The translations under genes and the position numbers were made by a program. This document shows positions 31,961-46,240 of a DNA stretch of 64,000 nt, piece by piece (position 1 is the stretch's first letter; every line of letters begins with the position of its first letter). Source of the stretch: Athripsodes cinereus (lineage: Eukaryota > Arthropoda > Insecta > Trichoptera > Leptoceridae); assembly GCA_947579605.1 (NCBI GenBank), contig OX388319.1, positions 15,761,447 to 15,825,446 of the forward strand. The letters are read 5' to 3'. The notes under the pieces are model-generated. The model worked only from the letters and a program-made list of their open reading frames with translations, ran no database searches and was not told the origin of the DNA.

Positions 31961-34900
31961 CTTAAATGTAACTAACTTCACTTAGACTAGAATACATGTA
32001 TGTATATATACCTTCAATCTACAAGCAGAATATATTTATACCAACTTGTTACATACTGCAACAATATACCGAATATGAGGTTTTTAACTATTACTTTATT
32101 CTCTTTCTGTGCTCGTACATACACTGAGCAAGCAAAGCGGGGGAGGTACGTACGTTAGTTTTATGGAGTTTAAAAAGTTGATGGTATGTATAAAAATGTA
32201 GGTAAGTACATACTTGACACGAAAAGCATGAACACACATCAAGATAATACAATCAACCCTATGAAACAACGTGAAAACAAATTTAATAAAAAAACATCGC
32301 AGTAAGTTTATTGTTATTTATGATGCCTCCAAAATTTCAGACTGTTTTTGATAGCTGTATCATACGTATCAATGGAACGATAGTTGACTACAAGGAGAAG
32401 GAAAGATTTTTGAGATACATAAAAATTTACAATAATAATTAATTTTGACTTTTATATGCGAACTCAAGTAAAAAAAGGAGTAACACTAATGGAAACATTA
32501 AATGCATTAACTATTCACTAGATTTAGATACATTGTAAGGGAAAAAGATAATAGTTGTAAGTCTTACACAAGTTGTAACTACATATTATGGGGAAAGAAG
32601 TCGAGCGCACAAAATCTGTTTTTATCTCCCTCGAGATAAACAAGTTCACGATTGAATACTGTTACGTACAGAATAACAAGAAGTTAATGCGATGCTCCTA
32701 CTAACAAAACATCAATAAATAAAAACCCAACATTCATGTGGATAAACTAAAACAAATAAATTAATAATGTATTTTTGGAAGTTCATCAACTCCGCGGGAT
32801 GAAAGTGAAAAAGTAAAGTAAAAAAAAAGAACCCGAAAAAATCTTGTAAGAAAACTAACAAATTAATTATGAATATGAAACGAAACGCTTTCTAGTAATA
32901 AATTTAAGAACATAACTGAGATAAAAACACAAGAGCGTCTGAGAAAATGAGAGGGAGCGGGAGCTGTATAATTTGAAACGGAAAAGTTTTTAAAGAAATA
33001 AAAAAATGAGGAGAGAGCGCAAATAGAAAATGAGGAAAATCTCGTAAGAAAAGTGAGTTCAGGAGGAAACGACTATTATAATATTCTCCCGGAGAGAGGA
33101 AAGGGAGAGACGGCGCGGGGAACGGGTTGGAACGGGGAAGGGAAGTTTTCCCCCAACGAGAAATATTCATATTGTCTTAAAGCTGTCTTATTTACTTTAC
33201 GGAGATGAAAACTTTCTTTTAAATTTCATGAGCAACCAACACCAACAACAAAGCTCTATTTTAACAAAAGAATTATAATATTATTGTTAATCTTCTTTTG
33301 TTTTTCACTAAATTAATCATATTGTCAAGTCGAATTTACAAAGGAATGAAACGGTCCAAGATACCGTTAACGAATCCAATTACAAATGAAAAGGTTTTGA
33401 AACAGGTGTGTGACCATTGACTTGAATCGTGTAACATGGAGTGGTTGATAATTGATATGGCGCGGTACCTATGAATAGTTAAGTGAATACAATTGGCTGT
33501 TCACGACTGCTGTTACATTTCAAAGATCCAAGCAATCACTAAAAGATCTTACAAAGCGTACATATACATACGAGTGGTATAAGGACGTAAGTCAGTAAGT
33601 AGGTAGTACTTAGATATTACATAGCCTACCCTTAAACCATGACAACCTAGTACTCTCTAGTCACTAACCCGCTTCACTTGCAAAAGACGAATAAGTTAAC
33701 AAACTTTTCTCTTTAAACCGGCAAGTTTTCTAGAGTATCTTTCCACTCTAATGTAATACATCTCTAAAAAGGCGACATATTGCAAACAATATTGACTCGC
33801 CAGTCGCCGAACGCCAAATTGAAAAATTAACGACAGAGGAACAATTAACATTTTAAAATTCCCCTTTATTTTTCAAATTCGAATATAATAGCCACCCGTG
33901 GAAACAACAAAATACATTTCTAAGTGCTTCTTTACAATAATTTACAGATTAGAGCAAAAACGTTGATATAAAAGAAATGTAATGATGAAACGTGGTGAAA
34001 AAAAACATAAGGATAAAGAAATATATTATATTGGAGAAATATAATATAATCGTCAAATATGGTATAAAAATAAGTAGACATTAAAATAAGAATATTTGAA
34101 ATGACTACTACATTTTGTTGGCATGATATGTAGGCGAATAAAACATAAAAACACGACAGTTTTTGTTAAGATTCGCCTCGAATGTTGTCTGACGAATAAC
34201 AACGCATGGAAATAATAATGCGTGGATCTAATGTAAAAACAGATTTATATGTTTTATTAAATCACTGGGAACAAAAACAAACATATCAAGTTACAGAGAT
34301 ATATCCAATATGAAAATAAAACAAGAATATAAAAGAGGAATGGGAAAATAAAAAGGGAAAAAATCTAATAAATAATACAAAGAGCGAATAGATACAATAT
34401 AATAAAACAGAAAGAATAGTGTTAGTAGTAGAGTAGCTGTAGATTTACTCATTGCTGAGTGGGGAATAAAAGATAATACGTGTGTGAAGCTATTGAAGCA
34501 AGATGTTGCACATAAAATACTATTGGCGGAAATAAAAATGCTTAACGGACATATTGAAAAAACTTAACACCACTCTCAGCGGAAACAATAGTAAAGCATA
34601 GCGAGAAGATACAAGACAGAGCGGGGGAGAGAGAGGGAATAGTAATAATATGAACATAATAATAATATGGCACTCTTCTGCTTCTTGCACATCTCATAAA
34701 TCTCTCAGTACAACGGAACTACACAATTCTACCAACATTTAACTTTTATTTCATCATACAAATATACTCGTATACTACTAACCATCCATGCTTTTATGCT
34801 ACTGTTTCAGTTAGTTGTCACATATTATGTACCTACAACATTGTTTTCTCGTTACAAATAAAACAAAGAGATTCTTAAAACAACCGTGAATAAATCGATT

Positions 34901-37900
34901 CTGATAAATACGCGCACCTACGAAAGTATATAGTTAAATTATGCTATACTAAAATAAAATAAAAATAATTTACAAAAGAATTTAATATTTGAGTTAGGTG
35001 CATTACCTATTTGACTTCACCATGTGCATAATAATAATAGTTTTAAAATTGCACGTTTGTTATATTCCTCGCTTCCATCAGACAATAGAGACGGCACACA
35101 GCAATGAGATGTGCTCAGTTCTATACAATAAATGCTCTTTGAAACGTTATAATCCAATTTCATTTGAATATTCCAGTGAGATAAGTATTTTTATTACAAA
35201 AAAATTCATGTGTAGTTCATGAATAAGTATTTGAGACGAGAGTAGAGAAGCGAGTATTTCAATTGTCATCATATTTTCCCCGAGATGGTGAGGATAAATG
35301 TTGTTTCAGGGTTGGTGGAGTGGGTGTATTTTCATGAGCGGACGTTTATTGTAAAAAGTTGACAGAAGCATTTACAAGGGGAATAATACTTTACGTAAAG
35401 AAATGTTTCTTTTATTTCAGTATTTTTTTAAGGCGAGACGAGCTTATTTTTTAATACGGCCCGGCTACCCTTCCTCTTCAGTCAAGTGGATTTTGCAAAT
35501 CAACGTAAATATATATTCCAGTACGAGCAGCGCTTAGCCGCACAACGTACAAAACTTGTGCGTCTGTTTGCTGCTGTAGAAAAGTACAAGTTACATTCAA
35601 TATTAAACTACTTGTACTGTGTTATAATGTACCGTACTGGTTGGATGGTAGAAGGAAGGGAGAAGGCTTCTTTATGTTCGTAATAAAACATTTTCCAGAA
35701 TGTTTAACATGGAAATATATTACGCTGGCTGTTGAATGGATAAGAAGGTTCATAGAGAAGTCTATTCCACAGCATATCGTAGTATAAGATAACAACGTTG
35801 TTTAGATTATGTCGAGAAATCATTTTGCTCGTAAAATATTAAGTACATTTACTTACTGTTTACTTAGTACAAAGAGTACCTACTTGTTATAACTACTTTC
35901 AAAATTCCGATTGTTACTCAGGCTTAAAATATTACTTTTCAGAGTGGCAAGATTAAATACTCCAAATCGCCATTATGTCTTGGAGAATATTCCAATTATC
36001 AAAACGATTCAAAAAGTTTTACATCAAATATTAAGATGAGAAATTATCTACAAAGAGCTCGGCGGGTGGGGAATCGGAGGCGGCCGGGGGTCTAGAAAAG
36101 GGGGTGAGTCGGAGCCTCGTCTTTTCAATTAATTACCATTTCTTTGGCATTTATATTAGTCCTGTCAGCGGAGACATCATTCGACTTCACTTTAGTGTAA
36201 TTCAATTGAGAATAAATAAACATTTACGAGAGAGAAATAATGCTCTATTGCCCGTTCATTCACACCACATATAAAATAAGAAATCACTGTATCAATTCAA
36301 GTAAAACATTTCCAATTAATAAGCGATATGTTTGTCCGTGGACGTAACAAATAAATTTTATTGAAATCGTGTGTGTGTCTCACATACAATTATGTCAATC
36401 TCAATTGATTGATTGAAACGAGAGCTGTCAATGTAAAGAGGAAACAATTAAATAAAACGTAACGTTTATACGACCACATTACTGTCCAGTTGTTTAATGT
36501 AGAACCATTTTGCGTGAGAAGAACATAATGTGTGATTATTAGGAGTCCACACCCACATCTATGACACAACACATAATATTATATACAAAACAACACTTAT
36601 ACATAATTTTTTTAGGATGAGATGGTATTTGAGTATTAAATAGTTAAGCTATGATAAAACTAAGCTTACAATAATTTACTTCCTGTAATAGACTTATAAT
36701 AATGAGTAGTATGAGAAAAGTCGGAAGAGGGAAACTGTGAGTGAAAAGCGGAAAAGGCGCATTTACGGAGAGCAAGAGAGATGAAAATATGTATAATGAA
36801 GAAGGCAAGAGGAGGGTGGTGGCAGGGAGAGAGGAGAGAGGGAGAACTGCTCCTTGTAACTGTGTCGGTTGTATTAAACTTTAGAATTACGGAATCGTTA
36901 AAACTTAATAATAAAAAGCTAAAATTTGAGTTGAGCGCGAGGGGCGATGCCGACGCTAATTGAGTTAGGAAACACTGTTGTCGGATCCCACGGAAGCAGG
37001 TGGAGGTGCGGAGGTACAGGAGGGAAAAGGGGAGGATGTTTCAATAGGAAAATTGAAAACAAAATTTAAGACACAAGATGATTTTCAAAGAATTCATACT
37101 CAAAAGAATTAATCATCTCAAAAACTTTTATTTTCTAACATTTGAAAATACACATTTACGTGTAATTAACATCATCACTCATCGAGTATTTCCATTGAAA
37201 TGTTTATAGCATTTGAGTATTTTACATTACTTATATTACATCCAAGACACTAGCTGTCTTCACAATACTTGTAGAATTGAAATAAGTCAAGATATGTAGG
37301 AACACGGTTAAGACGTAATTTACGAAAATATAATGTTTATTATTATTCGAATGGGATCAAACTATCTCCCTTATTCCACTTTATCCAAAAATGATCAGTG
37401 GAATCCGAGACGAGAAAAAAAACGAAGTCGATCGTGAGACATAGACGCTAAGAATTTCAAATAAATCTCTAGGACGTTTATCTTGTAGTCATTATCATAT
37501 TCGTTGAATATCAATGAGGGGGGTTATATAGAGTGGGTCTCCTTCTCGATGGCCCCTCCCCCAATGTTCTTCCACTGAAGGAATGAGTATATATAATGCG
37601 ATAGGATCTTCCGATACCACCCGAGCCTCCCTTCGCAAACCCGGCACAGTTCACGTTATTATTTATGGGACGACTTCGCCAAATGGGATAAACACAAACT
37701 TTTCTCCGAGAGTGATTACGTATTCTGGTAAAAAATTCAAAAGAGAAGACATATACTTTCCTTATATTATAATAATATTATCAAACAAAATAAAATAAAT
37801 ATTATTATACATTTTATAAAAGAACGGTATTCTAATTAATAATAGTATTTAATATTACATATAGGTATATTATATTGAGAGACTACACTACCTTTTTGGA

Positions 37901-38799
37901 ATTAAGTAAGCTCGCGCGTATAACTTCTGGTCGGATAAATAGAGGAAATAACAAGGAATAAAATGATCGTATTTCATTTTCAATATCAAATTAATCGTGC
38001 AAGATAAATCTGTTTCAAATAATAATAATAATTTCGGTGTGGGTTTATTTAATTACGCAAATTTATGTTGCGAAACACAACGAGAATGAATTTAAAAGAT
38101 GATAATGAACGATAATAATACGAATCTAGAAGATTCAGATATGTACAACTGGTGTAAGTATAATATGTATGTAGATACACACTTGTATACGTATGGTATT
38201 ATAATAATATTAATACAAACGAACCGCTTTCATAATAATTATGATATTTAAATCTCCCAGAGAAGAAAAACAAAAAGGAAAGGGAGGGAAGGATGGGGGG
38301 TGAGAGGGGGAGTCGTTTTGACATGAATATTAAGTGGATTATTATAATATTTATAAGCTAAAAGAATGCCGTGGAATTAATTATTATATCAAGAAATTAA
38401 TAATGTGAATGAGAGGGCTGTAACAATGTACATACAGGGTGGATGGCGAGGGGGTTGGGAGGGTAGAATACAGTGATTTTTATTATAAAAATTGATGGAA
38501 GGCAGGAAGTTCAAAAGTAAAATTTAATATTTTTTGCGTAGGAAAAATTATGCTTAAAATTGTAAATGTTAAGTTGTTCCTCTTATTGTACCTACCGATC
38601 GACCGTTGACTTCCTCATCTTGCTTTATCTGCCTTTGATTGATATAATCTATGATTTTTCCAAAAGTTCGTAAATATACAGTGTAGTATCTAAATGTTTA
38701 TCGCAATGATGGAATAATCTAAGGACAATATTTTTGAATTAAAGATTCACGAAACTAGATGTTAAACGAAAACGAAACATATTTTATGAATAAGAGAGA
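31961..38799. other. Non-coding stretch
   Basis: No gene or named repeat was recognised. Purine-rich patches occur at 32930-33150, 36050-36120, 36700-36850 and 38275-38310. Short frames (for example 35486-35683 and 36781-36963) follow base composition only. Confidence 0.5.
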
Positions 38800-39015
38800 A
38801 ATTTATTATATCCATACCATTATGGCATGGATATAATAAGTGGGGTAACCGGTGGATCAACTGCATGCCATGAACATGCAAATTTTCGTCTTTACGATAG
38901 AAAAAAATAAAGCATTCACGGTGGGTGTCATACCTCATCGCTGAACTCAAGATGTTAAATGTCTGAAATGAGATGTTTCACGAACACCTGTCCTTTACAG
39001 TACACCCGAAAACTA
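38800..39015 (-). mobile_element. Old SINE copy (TAG-tailed family)
   Basis: On the minus strand: AGTTTTCGGGTGTACTGTAA, GACAGGTGTTCGTGAAAC, GTTCAGCGATGAGGTATGAC, TTTGCATGTTCATGGCATGC and CCGGTTACCCCACTTATTAT, then ATGCCATAATGGTATGGATA. Family order is kept and the first 30-40 bases of the head are missing. The tail has changed from TAG repeats to an ATGGATATAAT-like sequence. Confidence 0.8.
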
Positions 39016-41094
39016 ACATAAAAGAGAAAAAAATATTAAGTCTTTTTACTCTTCATGACAAAGTGTCTAAATATCTCAACAAAACAGATACGATTATAGA
39101 CATCATTTTCTAACGAATAAATATATTAACGCGTATAACATAAATACATAGCATCTTAATTAACAAATTAGCAAAAATCTACTGCGCGAAATATATGACA
39201 AAATAACTGCGTTGATTAATTTACGAGTATCGCACCGACGTAATACGGAATTAATTTCCACCGCAAATCGTAAGAAACTAATATCCATTTAATAATATTA
39301 TGTTAATAAGATGCAAATACGATAAAATACAAAAAGCTCCGTCAAGATTTTTAATAAAGATTATCTTAATCGGTGACTCGAACACGGAGAAATATCTGTT
39401 TAAGTGTCTTTAATAATATGAATTGATAATGCTAATAAAAATCAAAGACAAATTGATTGGAATGCGGAACAGTGAAAGACGTTAATAAATTAATACGCGT
39501 AGGTGCACACAACAGAACGCTTTCGGATTATATTACATTAAGGAAGATATCCGATAATAATATTAATTTAAACAACAACAAATTCTAAATTTAGAAAATC
39601 CACATAAGTAAGTCGATGTATAAAAATACTTGCAAATGAAAAAAAATAAACAAGCTAACTTTTATTTTTTACACGTAGGTATGTTGTTTTGATAAACTTT
39701 CACAATCTATTATTTTTTGCAGTACCTATAACATAATCATAATATTTAAATGGTAATGTAATAAATCAATCAAAATACACTCACAGACCTTTGAATTTAA
39801 TTAATCACGTTCGTTAATAAAAGTTCAAAATAAAAACAGAAATCAATCGAACTGTTTTATCTCATTCTCATTTCTTCTTTCATGCGGATACAGATTAAAA
39901 AATATTAAAATGCAACACAAAAGAAACTTAAAGTATAATAATAATATATTAATAGCAAAAGAGTTGTCAGACGTGTAGAATAAATCTCGACAATGTTTGT
40001 TTGTATTGCCTTTGTAAAAGAATGCACGGAGCACTCACTCTCAATGAATTCACAAACGTGTTTTATATTCGAATGTTAATAATATGTCGACGATAATATA
40101 TATATACACCGTGTCAACGTAGATTTATGTTCGCAAGAAACATAAACATAGAGTACCTAGTAAGTAATAATCGATGGACAAAAAAAAAACGGTAAAACAC
40201 TTAACTCCATTGCAGATAACATTGTATTGATCGAAAAGGTAAATCACAAAATAGCTTACTGTATTTATTGTTCTAAGCAAAGTGGCCAAGGATGCTTTCG
40301 AATTGTTTATTAATTTATGAAATATACTGCATACGCCTTTTTACAATCGATATGAACATGAAAATTATACAGTCTTCAATTACAAACAATAAAAATTAAT
40401 CAGTGAAAAAACAAGCAAACACAACTAGGTAACATTAGTACTCTATTAACAACTAGATATAGGCATTAGTTTGCTCAGGCACATGGTATTTACCAATTAG
40501 GTATGCTGTGCAAATTCAACCATGCTCATTTTTTAAACCAGTCATTAGATCTAGGTACAACTAATTCTGCTTTAATAATTACAGCCACAATATCCGACAT
40601 CCTAAAAAAGCCAATGATGCAATTTAAATACCAGCTACTCCATCTTCATGATACGAGCCATTGGTTAGAGTGATCGTGTTTTAGTTATTTGAGTTTAAGT
40701 GAAATAACTTAGCTTATTTTATATTTATTGCAAATAAATTAAATGGAGTTAGGCAGATTGCAATTGAAACCGTTGATATGATTGTGGGTACAATTTATGT
40801 AAGCGATATATCGACATTCAATTCAATGCAACTACAAATCATTAATTTATTTATACACGATTTTATTATTATTGCTACATAACAAATCTAATCCACATTG
40901 CCAATGAAATTAATCAAACAATATACTTAAATAATTATGTGTGACTCTGTTTCCTATTACATATCGCTTCGGGCATATCTATTATAATTCTTTAGTAGGT
41001 GTTGCAGATTAACGCAACACGGTCAAACACATACACAATAGTCTCACATGCATGTAATGAAGTGTGGTCAAAAGTTAAGGAAAATATATTGATC
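39016..41094. other. Non-coding AT-rich stretch
   Basis: No recognised gene or repeat. Confidence 0.5.
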
Positions 41095-41165
41095 GGAGCT
41101 AATTTCAGTCCGCTGGTTGTGCCCATAAGTGGATTATGCTATGATGGTATAGATTGATGGATGGT
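41095..41165 (+). mobile_element. SINE/LINE 3'-tail fragment
   Basis: CAGTCCGCTGGTTGTGCCCA, then TAAGTGGATTATGC and TATGATGGTATAGATTGATG, match the conserved 3' tail of the TAG-tailed SINE (CTGCTGGCTACCCC...GCCGTGATGGTATAG). Only the tail remains. Confidence 0.55.
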
Positions 41166-44057
41166 AGAAATAATTTCAGTTTGTATAATAGTACGCGAAA
41201 TTTTTCAATAATAAATAGGTATTAATTTCAACAGAGTAGGTACCTAGTTGACATGCATGCTCAACAGATGTCGAAAAAAGTGGTTTGAAACAAAAATTGG
41301 TGGGATCGGTGAACGTAAAATGGGTAATAAAGTGTTGAATTATGAGAACGAATGAAGAAACTGATAAAAAATTGAATGTATATACCTTTTCTGTGATTGT
41401 TCGTTCTCAATGTACAGTAAAGAATGAATAAAATAAAATAAAAATAAAGTGCACTTAAATCAGCCTAAGCAGATTCGAAAGCGTCAGAATAACTTTCCTA
41501 TTTCCTACTAAAAGGTGTTTGCATAGTCCGTTGGTTGTGTGGATGAGGTGTCAGTTTAGCAATATTCTTTAATACCTTCACTAATGCGAAAACTACGTTT
41601 AAAATTTATGAGAGTAATTTGCAATTTGTTCTGGGAAAGAGAAAATATAAATTTCTATGAAATATAAGCCTACACGAAAATATTTTTACAATTATATTTA
41701 AGAGACATTAAGTCCTGAATAAAATTTAAGTGTGAATATGTACATAAATTATAATATTGGAAAATAAATAGAAGTAGTTAATACACACCCTTTCACGAGT
41801 GTTGAAACATAACTATATAACTTACAACCCAATTAGAGAATGTATACATAAAAAAATATCACTTATGTCTAAATAATGAATTAATGATGTGTAATTCAAA
41901 TTTGGTATTTACATAACAATTACATAAAGTTTAATTTAATTTGGCAGCGAGATAAGATTATTCAAACCTTCACATAACTACTAATTATATGATAATAATA
42001 AATAATAGCAACACCTAATAATTATAAAACGTATCACACTATTGCTACTACTACAACTGGGTTGATAGATGTGAAGAGATGTTATTAAGACAAATACATT
42101 ACGTTACAAATTGCACAGAACATGATAATATTATTATTGCGTTAATTATTGAATACGAAATATTTAATAAATGAATATCTTTGTATACGTTTCGAGAAAC
42201 AGATGATGAGTGTTAGCTTGAGAGACAAAATAATTAAAAAAGGAATTAATATTCGACAAAAGTCGTCGACATTGTCGATTATCTCTTTTAGCTATTTTGG
42301 TAATGGAGTAATGGACTGGTTATACGGTAAGACAAGAGGATGAAAGGGGAAACTTTTGAATTTTAAAATGGGAACAACTGAAGAACACAAGAGATGTAGA
42401 AAGACATCAAACAAGATTAGCTGATAACATAGTCCAGGTTGAGGGAAAACAGTGGGTTCGTATTACTCGAGATCGAAAATCGTGAAAGTATTTTGAAGGA
42501 GCCAGAATCCAGACTATACAGAGTTATTTACTTATCCAAATCCCCAGTGTTTTACCGATCTCCTTAAATCCTGTAAAATTCGGTGCACTTATAGATATCA
42601 ATATATTCTTAGTATTTTCTAGTTTTTGTACACTTGCATTTAGCGAGCGAATTCATCAGCTAGTCAATAAATGCATTGGTAATAGTTACTACATTAAAAA
42701 TACATATTCAATCATAAGGTGTTGATATTTCATGGTAAATTTATGTACAATAAGATGAATACAAGTAGTAGTATGTATAATTAATAATTATAATATTGTG
42801 TAATTAGTATGAACAGAAACAACAACATTACACACTGATGATGATAATAATGACATGTATATTATAACAATAACATGCAGGATAAATATTTACACTAAAT
42901 AGTGAATTTCTAATGGTTCACCAATAATATGTATGAGAACACATCATCTATGAATAATTTTGTCCATTTCAGAGTACAAAATAGTTGGAAAAGTGATATA
43001 TTTCATAACACACGTTATTATGAATGGAATTTACCGTATTTATTTATTCATTCTTTAAGTAAAATCGATACACAAGAAGCGAGTACATATATCGTAAACG
43101 CTTTAAAGCGCCGTCTTTTCCCACCACCATCTCAAGGGCCATCGGTGCAAGCAACTAGGTTTCAGAAAAAATATCATAATATCAATTTCTCGCAAGCTTT
43201 AATGGAAACATTGGTTTTGTAATGTCCGAAGTCGTTTTAAGTAATTGAAGAAATGGACACAACAGGATTTAGAAGAATAATTATTGATAGAAGTAATTCA
43301 CTAAGTATATAACATTATTAAACGCAAATCAATAACCGTTACAATTTTTCATAAGTATTAACTTAAAGTTAAAGTAATAAAAACTGTAATGGTTTACCTG
43401 TAAGACAAAGTTTTGAAATCGACAGAGTCTATCATTATATGTACGTTACAAATACTAGAGTTATTTATTACACATACTTTGTATGAATATAAATCAGATT
43501 TAATACTATAATAGTTGCAAAGATGGCTCGAATAAAGAGGCAAAGTTATAAAACATGTATGCGAGTGGAATGGATTGGGAACTCGAGGTATGAACACGAA
43601 TAGAGCTCTTTTCTTCACCTTTATTACGGTTGTAAATAATTTTAATAAAACTTTTCGTAAGGCATAAAAGAAAATTATGACTACGCAAAGATGTATACTT
43701 TTTGTATTTTATGTTGGAAAGATAGCTTTTTATGTCAGGCGTTCATTGTAACACGAGAGTTTTTCCACACGAATTTATTCTGTTATGAAAATCGTAACTT
43801 TTACAATACGTGGTTATACATAATGCATTAAGAAAGAAAAATAAGAACTATAAAAGCGAAGCATATAAAAATTGCTATTATGTATGAGAATAAGCTACCA
43901 CTTGGTCCGTGGTATTATTTTATTTGTATACAGGAGTATAAAACGTAATAAAAACTCGATGCAATAATAATAATATGATTTTAATGTCAATAATAACTCA
44001 GTCCAGAACAATGCCACATTAATATAAACATCATAACGAGTCCATCAAAGCGAAAGC
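41166..44057. other. Non-coding AT-rich stretch
   Basis: An A-rich AATAAAATAAAA tail follows a possible retroelement 3' end at about 41430-41450. The frame 42929-43222 (97 codons) contains ALKRRLFPPPSQGPSVQATR and looks mildly protein-like, but no family or splice signals support it. Confidence 0.5.
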
Positions 44058-44461
44058 ATTTTATTAATGTTTCATTTAAGTGCTACATGCCTACGGTACC
44101 TACCTAACTTAATATTCTTACATATCGACTGTCCAGTACCATAAGTCAACAAGTCGAAATGTCTCATATTCGACAAGTCACCAGTGTTGTAATTTTATTA
44201 ATGTTTCATTTAAGCGCTACATGCCTACGGTACCTACCTAACTTAATATTCTTACATATCGACTGTCCAGTACCATAAGTCAACAAGTCGAAATGTCTCA
44301 TATTCGACAAGTCACCATTGTTGTAATTTTATTAATGTTTCATTTAAGCGCTACATGCCTACGGTACCTACCTAAATTAATATTCTTACATATCGACTGT
44401 CCAGTACCATAAGTCAACAAGTCGAAATGTCTCATATTCGACAAGTCACCATTGTTGTAAT
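44058..44461. repeat. 134-bp tandem repeat, three copies
   Basis: Units start at 44058, 44192 and 44326. They differ at only a few positions (for example AAGTGCTA versus AAGCGCTA, CAGTGTTG versus CATTGTTG, and AACTTAAT versus AAATTAAT). Each unit contains ATGTTTCATTTAAG, CCTACGGTACCTACCTAA and CAACAAGTCGAAATGTCTCA. No ORF crosses the array. The second and third units share variants, which suggests stepwise duplication. Confidence 0.95.
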
Positions 44462-46001
44462 TTTGATATATTTATACTTTACTTTAAAAACACAACAGAA
44501 AGTGTAATATACCTCCTGTAAATAATAATCGCACCGTTAAACATATTACACTTTGTCTTTGTTCCGTGTAACAATTATAAATATTTACTCGTAGAATTGA
44601 AAATAGGTATAATCAATTTTAGCGTAACTTAGTATCTAATGTATAAAGGGAATCGTGTATTTTTTTATAATTATTTGTTTGTGGAATCGGAGAAATGGCG
44701 ATGATTGTGTGTATAACCAATTATGTAAATCTAACATTTTGAAATTTTCGACTGGTTGAGTTATGGAGCTGGATAGTCGATATATAGAAATAATGGCAAT
44801 AATAAAACATTAAAAGACGGATATCAAAATAATGCAGCAAATGAACGTCGGTTGTGGTACGTAGACACAGTTTGGTGATAGTTATAGGTAAGTAAGAAGT
44901 ATGTATATACATATATGTACCTACATAACGAACGGGAATGGTGTATGTTGCAATATTAATAAAGTTTTTATGATCATCCAAAGTAATTGCACGACTTCAG
45001 AGGTAATTTCCACGTATTTATGATTAGTGATAAATATTAATAGGCGTGTGTGTACACTGGTACAGTGTACACCTATACTAAATGATATAATACGGACGAA
45101 TGAGATATGAGAGTGCATATAACTTGATAATGATCTCAATCGACTAATAAATGCAATCAGATACGAGATCATGACACAAACTTATTATAACAACGGCCTT
45201 CGTTATTAATTCCAAACACAAACATAATTATAATACTTTTACCATTCATATTTCAATTAATGACCCCTTTTAAATATCCATTTATAGACTGTAAATAAAC
45301 TAATCAACATCAATTATGTGTTGATTGTTGTGTATTTTCGAAAGGACACCTTTAAGAGATACCGTTAAAGTTGACAGAGCAAAATCCGTAGTGTTTCTAA
45401 TTTGTATGTTATTTATTAAATTAAACCTTTATTTTACTCGATAATGTTATAAACGAATTAATATTTCTTCATTTTTATCTACTCAAGTTCGGTCCGCATT
45501 AGGGTTATATTCTATGTAGACGTACCTTACATAAAGTGAGGAGAGAAAATTTAACGACAATGCGCTTAATGCGAGAATTTACGATCATTAAAATTTATAT
45601 TGAGACGTTTAACGCGTTTTCCGGGAAAAGGAGATTTGCTTTGAAACGAAACACATGTACCTACAACAATATACTCACTATTACTTACCTATACATATTT
45701 AACAACAAAAAGCTTTGTTTTATGTACGTTACGAATTATAAGCGAATCCAATATACCAAATCCAGATAAAATTGGAATGAAAAAATCTGTACGTATAAAA
45801 CAAAAAGTTTTTTTTTAAATATAAATTTGATATAAATAAAAATACACCCCAACAAAAAGCAATATGAAAGCACCGTGAAGATGGAATAGGTAAGAAGCGG
45901 GGTGGAATAAACCGCTGATCAGGCTACTGACCACCTCGTAATGGGAAATGAAAATAAATGTCACTACCCATATTATGTAATAATAAATAAAAAAAAAAAA
46001 A
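44462..46001. other. Non-coding AT-rich stretch
   Basis: No recognised gene or repeat. Confidence 0.5.
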
Positions 46002-46240
46002 CTATGACTACTACTATATTGTCGCGGCATATACCACATGTGGGGTAACTAGCGGATTAACTACATGTCATAAACATGCAAATGATCCTCTCAGTGCCAT
46101 CCAGAAATATATTAAGATATTCAGTTAGGTGGCATGCCTTATCGCTGAACTGAGATGTTTATTGTCTTATACCTGAAATTTTACGAACTGCCTTTACAGG
46201 ACACTTGAAAAATTAGAAAAATGGAACCCCTGTTCTTTAC
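46002..46240 (-). mobile_element. Old SINE copy (TAG-tailed family), nearly full length
   Basis: On the minus strand: TAAAGAACAGGGGTTCC (diverged head), TTTTTCAAGTGTCCTGTAAA, GTTCAGCGATAAGGCATGCC, TTTGCATGTTTATGACATG, GCTAGTTACCCCACATGTGG and ATATGCCGCGACAATATAG, then TAGTAG. The TAG tail is still visible at 46002-46016. Confidence 0.8.

Noticed and set aside
42929..43222. 97-codon frame with ALKRRLFPPPSQGPSVQATR
   Set aside because: It reads slightly like protein, but no family match, splice context or codon bias supports it.
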